Positions 8,416 through 16,851 are shown, counted from the stretch's first letter. The stretch: 64,000 nucleotides of DNA from Eikenella corrodens (GCF_003990355.1 NZ_CP034670.1:1488001-1552000), one strand, 5' to 3'. Notes: generated by a model from the letters alone, not told the origin. Program-made: numbers and translations.

Positions 8416-9720
8416 ATGCAACCAATCAGAATTGGCATCTTGGGGATGGGTACCGTCGGCGGTGGTACGGCCAAATTATTGTCGGAAAACGCGCAGGAAA
8501 TCACGCGCCGCCTGGGGCGCGAAGTGTGCATCAGTATGGCCGCCAGCCACAACACCGACCGCATCCGCAAACTATGCCCGAGCGACACGGTGGTGTCGGA
8601 CGATGTGTTTCAGGTAGCCCGCAGCGCGGATGTGGATATCGTGGTGGAGCTGATCGGCGGTACGGATACGGCACGCGAAGTGGTGTTGTGCGCCATTGAA
8701 AACGGCAAACACGTGGTCACCGCCAACAAAAAACTCTTGGCCGAATACGGCAACGAAATTTTCGCGCTGGCGGCGGAAAAAAATGTGATGGTAATGTTTG
8801 AAGCGGCGGTGGCCGGCGGTATTCCGATTATCAAAGCCTTGCGCGAAGGCCTGGCCGCCAACCGCATCAAATCGGTGGCCGGCATCATCAACGGCACCAG
8901 CAACTTCATCCTGAGCAATATGCGCGAGCATGGCAGCCCGTTTGCCGACGTGCTCAAGCAGGCACAGGAGCTGGGCTATGCCGAAGCCGACCCGACTTTC
9001 GATATCGAAGGCCACGATGCGGCGCACAAACTGAGCATTATGTCCGCGCTGGCGTTCGGCACGCCGATTAATTTCCAACACTGCTACCTGGAAGGCATCA
9101 GCAAGCTGGAAAGCCAAGACATCCGCTACGCTGAAGAGCTGGGCTACCGCATCAAACTGCTGGGCATCACCCGTAAAACCGACGAGGGCATCGAACTGCG
9201 CGTACACCCCACGCTCGTGCCGGAATGCCGCCTGCTGGCGCAGGTGGAAGGCGTGATGAACGCCGTGCTGGTGCAATCCAATATGGTGGGCGAAACCCTG
9301 TATTACGGTGCCGGCGCCGGTGCCGCCCCAACCGCCAGCGCCGTGGTGGCCGACATCATCGACACCGCCCGCCTGATGCACGCCGCCAGCGAGCAGCGCG
9401 TGCCGCCGTTGGCTTTCCGCCGCAACGAACAGCTGCCGGTGTTGCCGATCGACGCAATCACCAGCAGCTACTACCTGCGCGTATCGGCGCAAGACAAACC
9501 CGGCGTGGTGGCCGACATCGGCCGTATCCTCGCCGAGCAGGGCATCTCCATCGAAGCCCTGCTGCAAAAAGGCGTGATCAACCATGAAAACGCCGAAATC
9601 GTGATTCTCACCCACCAGACCAAAGAAAAGCACATCAAGGCCGCCATCGCCCAAATCGAAGCACTGGAACACGTTTTCCAGCCTGTGATGATGTTGCGCA
9701 TGGAAAGCCTGCATGGCTGA
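8416..9720 (+). CDS. hom: Homoserine dehydrogenase
   Basis: NAD(P)-dependent enzyme of 434 residues that reduces aspartate semialdehyde to homoserine, on the threonine/methionine path. The Rossmann motif GMGTVGGG is at residues 10-17. The conserved AAVAGGIPIIKALREGLAANRIKSVAGIINGTSNFIL segment (about residues 135-170) covers the catalytic region. A C-terminal ACT domain (about residues 350-430) starts at YYLRVSAQDKPGVVADIG, suggesting feedback control by an amino acid. AAGGAG sits 6 bases before the ATG. Its end overlaps the next gene by 8 bases. Confidence 0.95.
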   Translation: MQPIRIGILGMGTVGGGTAKLLSENAQEITRRLGREVCISMAASHNTDRIRKLCPSDTVVSDDVFQVARSADVDIVVELIGGTDTAREVVLCAIENGKHVVTANKKLLAEYGNEIFALAAEKNVMVMFEAAVAGGIPIIKALREGLAANRIKSVAGIINGTSNFILSNMREHGSPFADVLKQAQELGYAEADPTFDIEGHDAAHKLSIMSALAFGTPINFQHCYLEGISKLESQDIRYAEELGYRIKLLGITRKTDEGIELRVHPTLVPECRLLAQVEGVMNAVLVQSNMVGETLYYGAGAGAAPTASAVVADIIDTARLMHAASEQRVPPLAFRRNEQLPVLPIDAITSSYYLRVSAQDKPGVVADIGRILAEQGISIEALLQKGVINHENAEIVILTHQTKEKHIKAAIAQIEALEHVFQPVMMLRMESLHG

Positions 9721-10123
9721 AATTCAAACCGATGAAGCCGCCCGCCGCAAACGCCGCCGCACCCTCATCGGCTGGCTGGCGGTAACGGCGGCGCTGGCGC
9801 TCGCCTTTGCCCTCGTGCCGCGCCTGTGTGCGCCGGATAAGGCCGACATCAGCCGCCGCATCGTAGAGGCTTGCATCCAAAACATGCCTGCCGTGCCGCA
9901 ATGGCAGGCCGACTTGGCCAAACACGGCCTTGCCGGCCAAAGCGGGCGCGTGCTCGAACCCTACTGCCGCTGCCTGTGGGAAGAGCCGGTGCAAAAACTC
10001 GGCACGGAAGACATCCGCAGCCTGCCCAAACTCTCGCCGCAACAGCAGCTGGACAAACTCGGCGGCAGCGAAGCCTTCCTGCAACGGCAAGAGCAATGCC
10101 TGGCCGCACAAGCCAAACGTTAA
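9713..10123 (+). CDS. Small membrane-anchored protein overlapping hom
   Basis: Hypothetical protein of 136 residues. It has a charged N-terminus (RRKRRRT), one membrane segment (about residues 18-36) and then a likely periplasmic domain of about 100 residues with four cysteines (two in the pattern CRC), which could form disulfides. It is not recognised. The start lies 8 bases inside hom, in another frame, so translation is probably coupled. The inverted DUS hairpin at 10147-10174 follows. Confidence 0.7.
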   Translation: MAEIQTDEAARRKRRRTLIGWLAVTAALALAFALVPRLCAPDKADISRRIVEACIQNMPAVPQWQADLAKHGLAGQSGRVLEPYCRCLWEEPVQKLGTEDIRSLPKLSPQQQLDKLGGSEAFLQRQEQCLAAQAKR

Positions 10124-10443
10124 ACATCAAGTGCTTGCCCCGATTGAAGGCTACCTGAAAATACAGGTAGCCTTCTCGCCAAACAGCAGCCTGCACGTTG
10201 GGAAAACCGAAGTGCAGGCTGCTTTTCAAGGAAAACAAAATGCTTAAACCCATAAAATGGCTGAAAATCCTATTGGCAGGCCATCCTGCTACCCGCAGCG
10301 GTTTTGTGGCTTTATGCAGGCTACCTGAAAACGAAAAAAGCAGCCTGCATGTTGGGAAAACCTAAATGCAGGCTGCTTTTGACAGGCGACATGGCCGTTT
10401 TGATTTTGCGCAGATAAAAGGTGCTGTTTGGGACGGCTGAAAG
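10124..10443. other. Intergenic block with DUS hairpins and a decayed tiny ORF
   Basis: About 320 bases. It holds an Eikenella-type inverted DUS at 10147-10174 and inverted pairs of the other word (AGCAGCCTGCA) at 10182-10226 and 10336-10379. A 41-codon reading frame (10240-10365) starts MLKPIKWLKILLA and matches the tiny ORF at 12386. One extra base after codon 13 throws it out of the matching frame. Confidence 0.55.
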
Positions 10444-11311
10444 TTAGAAATTTACTAACTCACCACACGGATTGACAAGATACATTTCATTCCAAGAAAA
10501 ATCTTCTTTATCTGAGTCCTTATCAATTTTTGATTTGGTATATACATAATCTATTGTTAAATAATCCGAATTTTCCCTGACTTCAATAGGAATGGTCTTT
10601 GCTCATGATTGCCATTCCATCGGATACTTTTGCTGAAGATAAGCAACAAACTCTTGGTAAGAATTCAGTGTACAGCAGTCTTCCGCATAAAACTGAACAT
10701 GCCAGTCATCCGTCTTCAATACGCCGAATCCGCTCGGACGGTGATAGTGTTCAGGCTGCTGCAAAAAACCTTCCCCCTGCCGGGTCGTATTTTTTTCCGC
10801 CCAAATTCTTTCTGACCACTTCGGCAAACTCGGCATTTGCTTCTTCAGGCACAAAGTCAGGCTGCTTTTTCAGCAGTGCTTCCAAAGTAGGATAGCCGTC
10901 CAGCCGGAACGGGTAGCAGGAATCCGTCCGCATGAATTTCGGACGGCCGAGCCAGTCCCTTTCCAAACCGCACATGTTTTTATTGACAACAATCGTATAT
11001 ATCCCCTTTGGCGGCGGATTTTCCATATTATTTTCCAGCCACTCATCCCCCCACCAGTGCGCGTTCACCTGCCGTTGCCAGTATTCCCTCATCGCCAGCG
11101 CATAGCGCTCGCCCCTGCTCAGGGGTTTGTCGGGCTTGCATTCCATCGCTTCCCGTATTTCCCTGCTTCTGGTTTCTTCTTTGGTTTCAAAAAGGCTGCG
11201 GATAGAAGATAGTATTTTCCTCGGTGTTATTTCGGGCTGGATAACGTAATATCCGCCTGCGGCGAGCAGCAACAGGAAGATGATGCATGAAATGATGATT
11301 GTCTTTTTCAT
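10444..11311 (-). pseudogene. Decayed secreted/anchored hypothetical gene (frameshift plus in-frame stop)
   Basis: Reading from 11311, a frame starts MKKTIIISCIIFLLLLAAGG (membrane anchor or signal) and runs 186 codons to a TGA at 10751. The +1 frame then continues naturally through QQPEHYHRPSGFGVLKTDD and stops at a TGA at 10603. The same frame carries on past that stop for about 50 sense codons to a TAA at 10444. The total length, 868 bases, is 289 codons plus one extra base. That fits one inserted base near the A7, G5 or T6 runs at 10766-10796. The family is not recognised. The protein has several Cys and Trp residues. It is A+T richer than its neighbours and lies between the two tiny-ORF copies and the IS630 element. 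Confidence 0.7.
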
Positions 11312-11424
11312 GGTTGTCCAATGGGAAGAAATATGGGTCAGGCAGAATCTGCAATACTGCTGGCGGGGGATATATAGTCAATTAAAAACAAAATAGTACA
11401 ATACTCAACTTTGAAGGTCTAACC

Positions 11425-11775
11425 ATGGCATACTCTGCGGACTTAAGAAACAAAGCTTTAAACTATTACGAACAATGCAAAAACATCAGCCAAACCGCAG
11501 CAACGTTTAACTTGTCAAGAAACACGCTTTACTTATGGATTCGTCTTAGAAAACAAACAGGCAGCCTAAAACATCAAGTTACCGGTCTAAACGCCGTCAA
11601 ATTGGATAGGCAAAAACCGGCTCAATATGTTGGGCAACACCAGGATGCCTATCTGCATGAAATCGCCAAACATTTTGATTGTACGGCAGCCGCCGTTTGC
11701 TATGCGCTCAAACAGATGGGGATGACGCGCAAAAAAAGACCACCACTTACAAAGAACAAGACCCGGCCACAGTAA
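11425..11775 (+). CDS. IS630 transposase, N-terminal part (orfA)
   Basis: 116 residues with a helix-turn-helix region (MAYSADLRNKALNYYEQCKN followed by ISQTAATFNLSRNTLYLWI, about residues 21-40) that should bind the element ends. The frame crosses an A7 run at 11729-11735. A -1 slip there joins it to orfB, giving a product of about 282 residues. IS630-type elements often use such a slip. Without the slip, the frame ends 14 codons later. Confidence 0.85.
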   Translation: MAYSADLRNKALNYYEQCKNISQTAATFNLSRNTLYLWIRLRKQTGSLKHQVTGLNAVKLDRQKPAQYVGQHQDAYLHEIAKHFDCTAAAVCYALKQMGMTRKKRPPLTKNKTRPQ

Positions 11776-12272
11776 CGTATTATTTGACACAGCTGGCCGA
11801 ATTTTCCGACTACCAACGTGTTTATTTGGATGAAACAGGATTTGACCGCTACCTGTTCCGTCCCTATGCCCGCAGCCTGAAAGGGCAAATAGTGAAAGCG
11901 CAGATAAGTGGAAAAAGATACCAACGCTTATCTCTGGTGTCCGCACAAGTCGGCAACCGGCTGATTGCTCCGATGGTTTATCAAAATACGATGACCGGAG
12001 TCTTTTTTGAAGCGTGGTTTCAGCAATGCCTGCTGCCCGCATTGACTCAAAAATCGGTGATTATTTTGGATAATGCACGATTTCACCGTATGGGTGTCTT
12101 ACGGGAAATGGCGGAAAAATTGGGACATAAGGTATTGCCTCTTGCACCTCATTCACCTGAGCCCAACCCGATTGAGAAGGTGTGGGCGAATATTAAGCGG
12201 TATCTGCGAACCGTATTGTCTGATTACGCCCGATTTGACGATGCGCTACTGTCCTACTTTGATTTTAATTGA
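11679..12272 (+). CDS. IS630 transposase, catalytic DDE part (orfB)
   Basis: 197 residues in the -1 frame of orfA. The catalytic core shows VYLDETGFDRY (first Asp), VIILDNARFHR (second Asp) and SPEPNPIEKVWANIKRYL (Glu), the usual DDE set of IS630 transposases. The protein likely functions as the fusion after slippage at A7, so the ATG at 11679 need not be a real start. The catalytic part shows no disruption. Confidence 0.85.
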   Translation: MYGSRRLLCAQTDGDDAQKKTTTYKEQDPATVTYYLTQLAEFSDYQRVYLDETGFDRYLFRPYARSLKGQIVKAQISGKRYQRLSLVSAQVGNRLIAPMVYQNTMTGVFFEAWFQQCLLPALTQKSVIILDNARFHRMGVLREMAEKLGHKVLPLAPHSPEPNPIEKVWANIKRYLRTVLSDYARFDDALLSYFDFN

Positions 12273-12385
12273 CTATATTATCTCATTGTTTCGATTAATA
12301 TCGGTTTTTCAAGATTCCATTGTAAAATGGTATAGGCAGCCTGCACTTTCTCCAAACGAAGTGCAGGCTGCTTTTTCAAGGAAGA

Positions 12386-12469
12386 ATGCTCAATCCCATG
12401 AAATGGCTGAAAATAATGCTGGCGACAATCTTGTCGCCGGCAATGGTTTTGCAGCTTTATCCAGGCTGA
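12386..12469 (+). CDS. Tiny hydrophobic ORF (27 residues)
   Basis: A 27-codon frame starts MLNPMKWLKIMLA and continues hydrophobic to a TGA. It has a good AAGGAAG ribosome binding site 4 bases upstream. A second copy of the leader and start, diverged and frameshifted, lies at 10240. Both follow an inverted pair of AAGCAGCCTGCA-type words. It could be a small membrane peptide. Expression is unproven and the function is unknown. Confidence 0.4.
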   Translation: MLNPMKWLKIMLATILSPAMVLQLYPG

Positions 12470-12481
12470 GGCTTTTCCGGC

Positions 12482-13591
12482 TTAACGCGCTGATTTTGCC
12501 AGATAATCCCGGCCGAAGCGGTCGGCGGCCAGCAGGGCGGCATACACGTCGGCGGGCTGCACGTTGCCGGGCATATTGCCCATGGTGTCGCCTTCGGCGC
12601 AGGCGGCTTCGGCCACTTGACGCATTTTGGCTTCAATGCCTTCGGTTACGCCGATTTGTGCCAGCGTAACGGGCAATCCGACATCCACGCACAAGCCGAC
12701 AACCTGTTCCAGTTCGGCGTTGTCTGCGTTTTCCAGCATGAGCTGGGTCAGCAGGCCGAAAGCGACTTTTTCGCCGTGCAGGTTGTGGTGGGTTTCGGGC
12801 AGCACGGTCAAACCGTTGTGCACTGAGTGCGCGCCCGCCAAACCGCCGCTTTCAAAACCCACGCCGCTCAGATAGGTGTTCGCTTCCACCACGCGTTCCA
12901 CGGCGGGGGTTACCACTTTGTCTTTTACGGCAGACACGGCTTTGCGCCCGTTTTCCAGCAGCGTTTCGTAACAGAGTTTGGCCAGCGTGAGCGCGGTGGG
13001 CGACACTTTTGCCCCGGCCATGGTGTCCGCGCCGCTGTTGGCGCAGGCACGCGCTTCAAACCAGGTGGCCAGTGCGTCGCCGATGCCTGCGGCCAGCAGG
13101 CGCACCGGTGCGTTGGCCACCACTTCGGTGTCCACCAGCACGCGTTCGGGATTGTTGGGGAAGAACAGGTAGGATTCAAACTCGCCCGCATCGGTGTAAA
13201 TCACGGACAGCGCGGAACACGGCGCATCGGTGGAGGCAATGGTAGGGCACACGACCACGGGCAGGCCCGCGTAATAAGCAACCGCCTTGGCCGCATCCAA
13301 AGTTTTACCGCCGCCCACGCCGATAACGGCTTTGGCGCCGTTTTGTTCGGCAATGTTTTTTACGCGCTCGATTTCGGTACGGCTGCACTCGCCGTTAAAC
13401 GGCACAATCGTGTGCCGTACGCCGGACGCATTCAGGCTACCTGAAAGTTTATCCTGCAAGATGGACAGGACGAACTTGTCCGCCAACACGGCCACGTTGT
13501 CGGCCAGCGGCGAAACGTGTGCGCCGATTTGCCCGAACAGGCCTGCGCCTTGGATGTATTTGCCGGGAGATTGGATGGCGATGGTTTGCAT
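12482..13591 (-). CDS. gldA: Glycerol dehydrogenase
   Basis: Iron/zinc-type alcohol dehydrogenase of 369 residues from the chosen start (MQTIAIQSPGKYIQGAG). A frame extends 5 codons further, but AAAGGAAATACC directly precedes this ATG. The family oxidises glycerol to dihydroxyacetone with NAD. The cofactor site is GVGGGKTLDAAKA (about residue 90). Metal ligands are expected in GIGDALATWFEA (Asp), GLAGAHSVHNGL (His) and ETHHNLHGEKVAFG (His), all present. An Eikenella DUS at 13432-13446 lies inside the coding sequence and encodes LSGSLNASG in a surface region. Confidence 0.92.
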   Translation of the reverse strand: MQTIAIQSPGKYIQGAGLFGQIGAHVSPLADNVAVLADKFVLSILQDKLSGSLNASGVRHTIVPFNGECSRTEIERVKNIAEQNGAKAVIGVGGGKTLDAAKAVAYYAGLPVVVCPTIASTDAPCSALSVIYTDAGEFESYLFFPNNPERVLVDTEVVANAPVRLLAAGIGDALATWFEARACANSGADTMAGAKVSPTALTLAKLCYETLLENGRKAVSAVKDKVVTPAVERVVEANTYLSGVGFESGGLAGAHSVHNGLTVLPETHHNLHGEKVAFGLLTQLMLENADNAELEQVVGLCVDVGLPVTLAQIGVTEGIEAKMRQVAEAACAEGDTMGNMPGNVQPADVYAALLAADRFGRDYLAKSAR

Positions 13592-13929
13592 GGTATTTCC
13601 TTTCATCAGGTTGGATAAGGTCGGATGGTATTGTCTGTTTACTCAACCGGAGAATAAACCATAGTGCGTGCCCCGATGCAAGACATGAAGGCGATGTTGT
13701 TGTTTTAAATCAAGGAATATTGTATTCCAAGCCGCACTATCCTTCATGCAAATCCGTGACTGGCCGTTGGCGCGGTAGGGATTTTCAGGTAGCCTCAAAC
13801 TTCCGAAAGGCTACCTGAAAGCGTCAGCTTCAACGAAGTTAAAATGCGAAAGCAGCCTGCACTTTCTCTCAAACGAAATGCAGCCATAGATTGGACTCAT
13901 ACCCAACGGAGTCGCTGAATGCTCTCGAT
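13592..13929. other. Intergenic region with DUS pair and composite repeat
   Basis: About 340 bases without a convincing gene. It contains an inverted DUS pair at 13780-13820, the composite DUS-linked repeat at 13809-13845, and half of a Kingella-type pair near 13848-13863. The gldA promoter should lie at its left end. Confidence 0.5.
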
Positions 13930-14187
13930 CTATGCTTGCTTTAAATCTGCGGAATATTGCAAAAGAAAAATGAAGGCAATGATGCCTGCAATCAGCAGCA
14001 GTTGGATGCCCAGCTTCATCCGTGCGCTAGGGCTGACGAAATAGATAAACCAAGTGCCGGTCAAAACGAGCATGACAATCACCAGCCACGGTTCCCATTG
14101 GCCGAGATGGCCGGCTTCGGTGAAGAAGGTGTAGAGATGCAGCAGTGGAACGGCCACTACCAGCAGCATGAAGATGATTTCGAGCAT
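13930..14187 (-). CDS. Small integral membrane protein (3 segments)
   Basis: Hypothetical protein of 85 residues, nearly all hydrophobic, with three predicted membrane segments (about residues 3-22, 33-52 and 58-78). It is not recognised. It lies downstream of, and in the same direction as, the feo genes. Paired Kingella-type uptake words separate it from the Cys-rich gene, so it is probably not part of that operon. Confidence 0.6.
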   Translation of the reverse strand: MLEIIFMLLVVAVPLLHLYTFFTEAGHLGQWEPWLVIVMLVLTGTWFIYFVSPSARMKLGIQLLLIAGIIAFIFLLQYSADLKQA

Positions 14188-14316
14188 ATTTGTTTCTCTT
14201 AATGGGAACGTCTGAAAACGCCAAGAGCAGCCTGCACATTGAAAGACCGAAGTGCAGGCTGCTTTTTCATGTTCAGGTAGCCTTCAATGTGCAGGCTGCT
14301 TTTCTGTTCGGCGGGC

Positions 14317-14451
14317 CTAACCGCAGCCGCCGCATTTGCCGCAGCCGCTGCTGCAATCGCGTTTCGTTTTTTTCGGTTTGAACACGAACTTCCGCAGCAG
14401 GAAGAATGCGCTGGCAAGCATGATGAGGGCAACGATAATATATTGAAGCAT
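14317..14451 (-). CDS. FeoB-associated Cys-rich membrane protein
   Basis: A 44-residue protein starts MLQYIIVALIMLASAFFLL, with one membrane segment followed by a basic stretch (KPKKTKR). It ends in a Cys/Gly tail, CSSGCGKCGGCG. This is the layout of the small FeoB-associated Cys-rich family, proposed to help ferrous iron transport. Its ATG overlaps the feoB stop codon (TGATG), so translation is very likely coupled. It is too short for ordinary ORF filters. Confidence 0.85.
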   Translation of the reverse strand: MLQYIIVALIMLASAFFLLRKFVFKPKKTKRDCSSGCGKCGGCG

Positions 14452-16313
14452 CACAAAATCCTTGAACTAATTTGGTAAACGGCGAAGGCGGCGAGGTAGG
14501 CGAGTGCGAACATATAGCCCGCGATGATGGCGGTGTGTTTCAGCGATTTGGTTTCGCGCCGAATCACGGCCAAAGTGGCGGCGCACATGGGGGCGTAGAC
14601 ATACCAAGCCAAAAATGCGAAGGCGGTGGGCAGACCCCAGTTGCTGTGGACGATGGGAATCAACGCGTTCTGCACTGCGTCTTCGGACGACGCGCCCACG
14701 GCATACACCGTGCCCAGCGCGGCCACGACCACTTCGCGCGCGGCGATGCCCGGAATCATGGCGATACACATTTCCCAAGTGAAGCCCAGCGGGGCGAACA
14801 GCGGCTGGATGGCGTGGCCGATCATGCCGGCCAGACTGTAATCAATTGCCGCACCGGTTGCGCCTTCGGGCGGCGCAGGCCAGCTCACCAAGCCCCACAG
14901 AATCACGGTCAGCGCGAAAATAATCGTGCCGGCGCGTTTCAGGAAGGCTTTCACCCTGTCCCACAGGCTGGTCAGGATGTGTTTGAAGTTGGGCATACGG
15001 AAGGTGGGCAGCTCCATCAACAGCGGGAACTGCTGCACGTTGCCCTTAATCCGCGCCAACCGTTTCATGAGGTAGGCGGCAAGTGCGGCGGACAGTATAC
15101 CTGCGATGTACAGCACAAACAGCGTCAGCCCTTGCAGGTTGAATATCCCGCCCACGGTGCGGTCAGGGATGACGGCGGCGATAATCAGCGCATACACGGG
15201 CAGCCGCGCGGAACAGGTCAGCAGCGGGGCGACGGCGATGGTCACCAGCCGCTCACGCGGGTCGTGGATGGTGCGGGCGGACATCACGGCAGGCACGGCG
15301 CAGGCGAAGCTGGACAGCAGCGGAATGAACGAACGGCCGGACAATCCGCTTTTCGCCATCACGTTATCCAGTAAAAATGCGGCGCGCGGCAGATAGCCCG
15401 AGTCTTCCAGCAGCAGGATGAAGGCGAACAGGATGGTAATCTGCGGCAGGAACACCAGCACGCTGCCCGTACCGGCAATCACGCCGTTCACGATTAAATC
15501 GTTCAAAATACCCGGCTGCATATTGGCGGCCACCCATTCGCCCAGCCAGCCGAAGCCGCCTTCGATGGCATCCATAATCGGTGCGGCCCAGGTGTACACG
15601 GCTTGGAACACCATGAACAGGATAACCATCAGCAAAACCATGCCCCACACGGGGTGCAGCACGATTTCGTCCAATTTTTTGTGCCAGGCGGGCAAAGTCA
15701 TTTCCGTGCGCACGACTTGCGCCAAAATGGATTCGACTTCGTGATAAAGCGCGTCGCTGTCCAATTCGTCCAACGTGCGTTCGGCGGAAGCAGGACTGGC
15801 GGGGAACGAGCGTTTGCGCGGCAACTGCGCCACGGCTTCGCGCACCGCCTGCACGCCAGACGCGCTCACAGCCACGGTTTCCAGCACGGGCACGCCCAAC
15901 AGTTCGCTCAGTTTCGCCGCGTCGATATTCAAACCGCGCCGCTGCGCCACGTCGCTCATGTTCAGCGACACCACCATCGGCAGTTTCAGCGTTTTCAGTT
16001 CCAAAATCATGCGCAGCGTCATGCGCAGGTTGGTCGCGTCGGCCACGGCAATGATGGCATCGGGCGGAATGCCGAGTTTGCCCACCGCCACGTCTTTCGC
16101 CACCGCTTCGTCGGGGCTGGTGGTGCGCAGGCTGTATGTGCCGGGCAAATCGACAATGCGCACGGCTTCGTCGTCCAAAAACGCACCTTCGCGCTTGTCC
16201 ACCGTTACGCCAGGATAATTGGCCACTTTGGCATGCGCGCCGGTCAGCCCGTTGAACAAGACGGTTTTGCCGCAGTTCGGCGCGCCGATAAGGGCGAAAT
16301 AGCTCAGTTCCAT
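14451..16313 (-). CDS. feoB: Ferrous iron transport protein B
   Basis: Inner-membrane Fe(II) transporter of 620 residues with a cytoplasmic GTPase domain at the N-terminus. The G motifs are GAPNCGKT (residues 10-17), GVTVDKREG near residue 36, DLPGTYSL near residue 56 and NMSD near residue 118. The membrane domain has two Gate regions, including PLLSSFACAVPAVMSARTI with its conserved Cys and PLLTCSARLPVYALII. It is shorter than E. coli FeoB (773) but normal for Neisseriaceae. feoA lies upstream on the same strand and the Cys-rich gene overlaps its end. Confidence 0.95.
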   Translation of the reverse strand: MELSYFALIGAPNCGKTVLFNGLTGAHAKVANYPGVTVDKREGAFLDDEAVRIVDLPGTYSLRTTSPDEAVAKDVAVGKLGIPPDAIIAVADATNLRMTLRMILELKTLKLPMVVSLNMSDVAQRRGLNIDAAKLSELLGVPVLETVAVSASGVQAVREAVAQLPRKRSFPASPASAERTLDELDSDALYHEVESILAQVVRTEMTLPAWHKKLDEIVLHPVWGMVLLMVILFMVFQAVYTWAAPIMDAIEGGFGWLGEWVAANMQPGILNDLIVNGVIAGTGSVLVFLPQITILFAFILLLEDSGYLPRAAFLLDNVMAKSGLSGRSFIPLLSSFACAVPAVMSARTIHDPRERLVTIAVAPLLTCSARLPVYALIIAAVIPDRTVGGIFNLQGLTLFVLYIAGILSAALAAYLMKRLARIKGNVQQFPLLMELPTFRMPNFKHILTSLWDRVKAFLKRAGTIIFALTVILWGLVSWPAPPEGATGAAIDYSLAGMIGHAIQPLFAPLGFTWEMCIAMIPGIAAREVVVAALGTVYAVGASSEDAVQNALIPIVHSNWGLPTAFAFLAWYVYAPMCAATLAVIRRETKSLKHTAIIAGYMFALAYLAAFAVYQISSRIL

Positions 16314-16438
16314 CGTATTTCCTTTTTGATTCTTCTCGGTTTTTCTTCTGTTCGCCGCGTGCAGGCTGCTTTCGGGCGGCGCGGCACGGGGCTCAGGCAG
16401 CCTGCACTTTGGTCGGCAGGGTTGCAGGCTGCTTTTTC

Positions 16439-16475
16439 ATTTCAACTTCGTTGAAGCTGACGCTTTCAGGTAGCC
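16439..16475 (-). repeat. DUS-linked composite repeat, reversed copy
   Basis: The complement strand reads DUS, GCGTC, then AGCTTCAACGAAGTTGAAAT, matching 13809-13845 closely. It sits between feoA and feoB. Confidence 0.6.
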
Positions 16476-16476
16476 T

Positions 16477-16764
16477 TTAAGGTGCAGGCTGCTTTTGTTC
16501 CGCATCGACCACATGGCACATAATCTTCCCCGCCTCATCGTGCCGCAGCGAAAACTGCGACTGGTTGCCCAAGCGCACCGCAAACGGCCCGCGCCCGAAA
16601 CCGCCCACGGCAATCACCTGCAAAGGCATGCCGCCGGAAAAGCCCAAATCCGCCAAACGGCGCGACACCAAGGCATCAAGCTCGCCGAACACGGGATTGG
16701 GGACAATGGAATCAATATGCGCAACCGCGCCTTTGCGCAGCTGGGAGAGTGGGATGGTGGACAT
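16477..16764 (-). CDS. feoA: Ferrous iron transport protein A
   Basis: SH3-like cytoplasmic partner of FeoB, 95 residues from MSTIPLSQLRKGAVAHID. The frame is open for 49 further codons upstream, but that stretch does not resemble FeoA and the start chosen gives the family length. Typical features are RRLADLGFSGGMPLQVIAVGG and AVRLGNQSQFSLRHDEAGKI. The 163-base gap to feoB is packed with both types of uptake word, so feoB may have its own control. A palindromic Fur-like site lies upstream at 16835-16851. Confidence 0.88.
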   Translation of the reverse strand: MSTIPLSQLRKGAVAHIDSIVPNPVFGELDALVSRRLADLGFSGGMPLQVIAVGGFGRGPFAVRLGNQSQFSLRHDEAGKIMCHVVDAEQKQPAP

Positions 16765-16834
16765 GGCGGGGCTTTCTGAGGGAACGGGTGCGAAGGAATG
16801 GCGCACCGAAATGGTTTTGATATTTCTTAGCCAG

Positions 16835-16851
16835 TTTATTACGATAATAAA
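16835..16851. promoter_or_regulatory. Candidate Fur-type operator upstream of feoA
   Basis: tttattacgataataaa is an inverted repeat (TTTATTA and TAATAAA around three bases) in an A+T-rich stretch about 70 bases upstream of feoA. Its A+T-rich palindrome and GATAAT half are compatible with Fur. This is inferred by eye only. Confidence 0.35.

Larger units (their letters stand above)
11373..12277 (+). mobile_element. Complete IS630-family insertion sequence
   Basis: Ends are near-perfect inverted repeats beginning TATAGTCAATTAAAA (left at 11373, right complement ending at 12277). They are flanked by TA, the target that IS630/Tc1 elements duplicate. The roughly 900-bp element contains orfA and orfB in different frames. 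The orfB stop codon lies inside the right inverted repeat. Confidence 0.85.
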
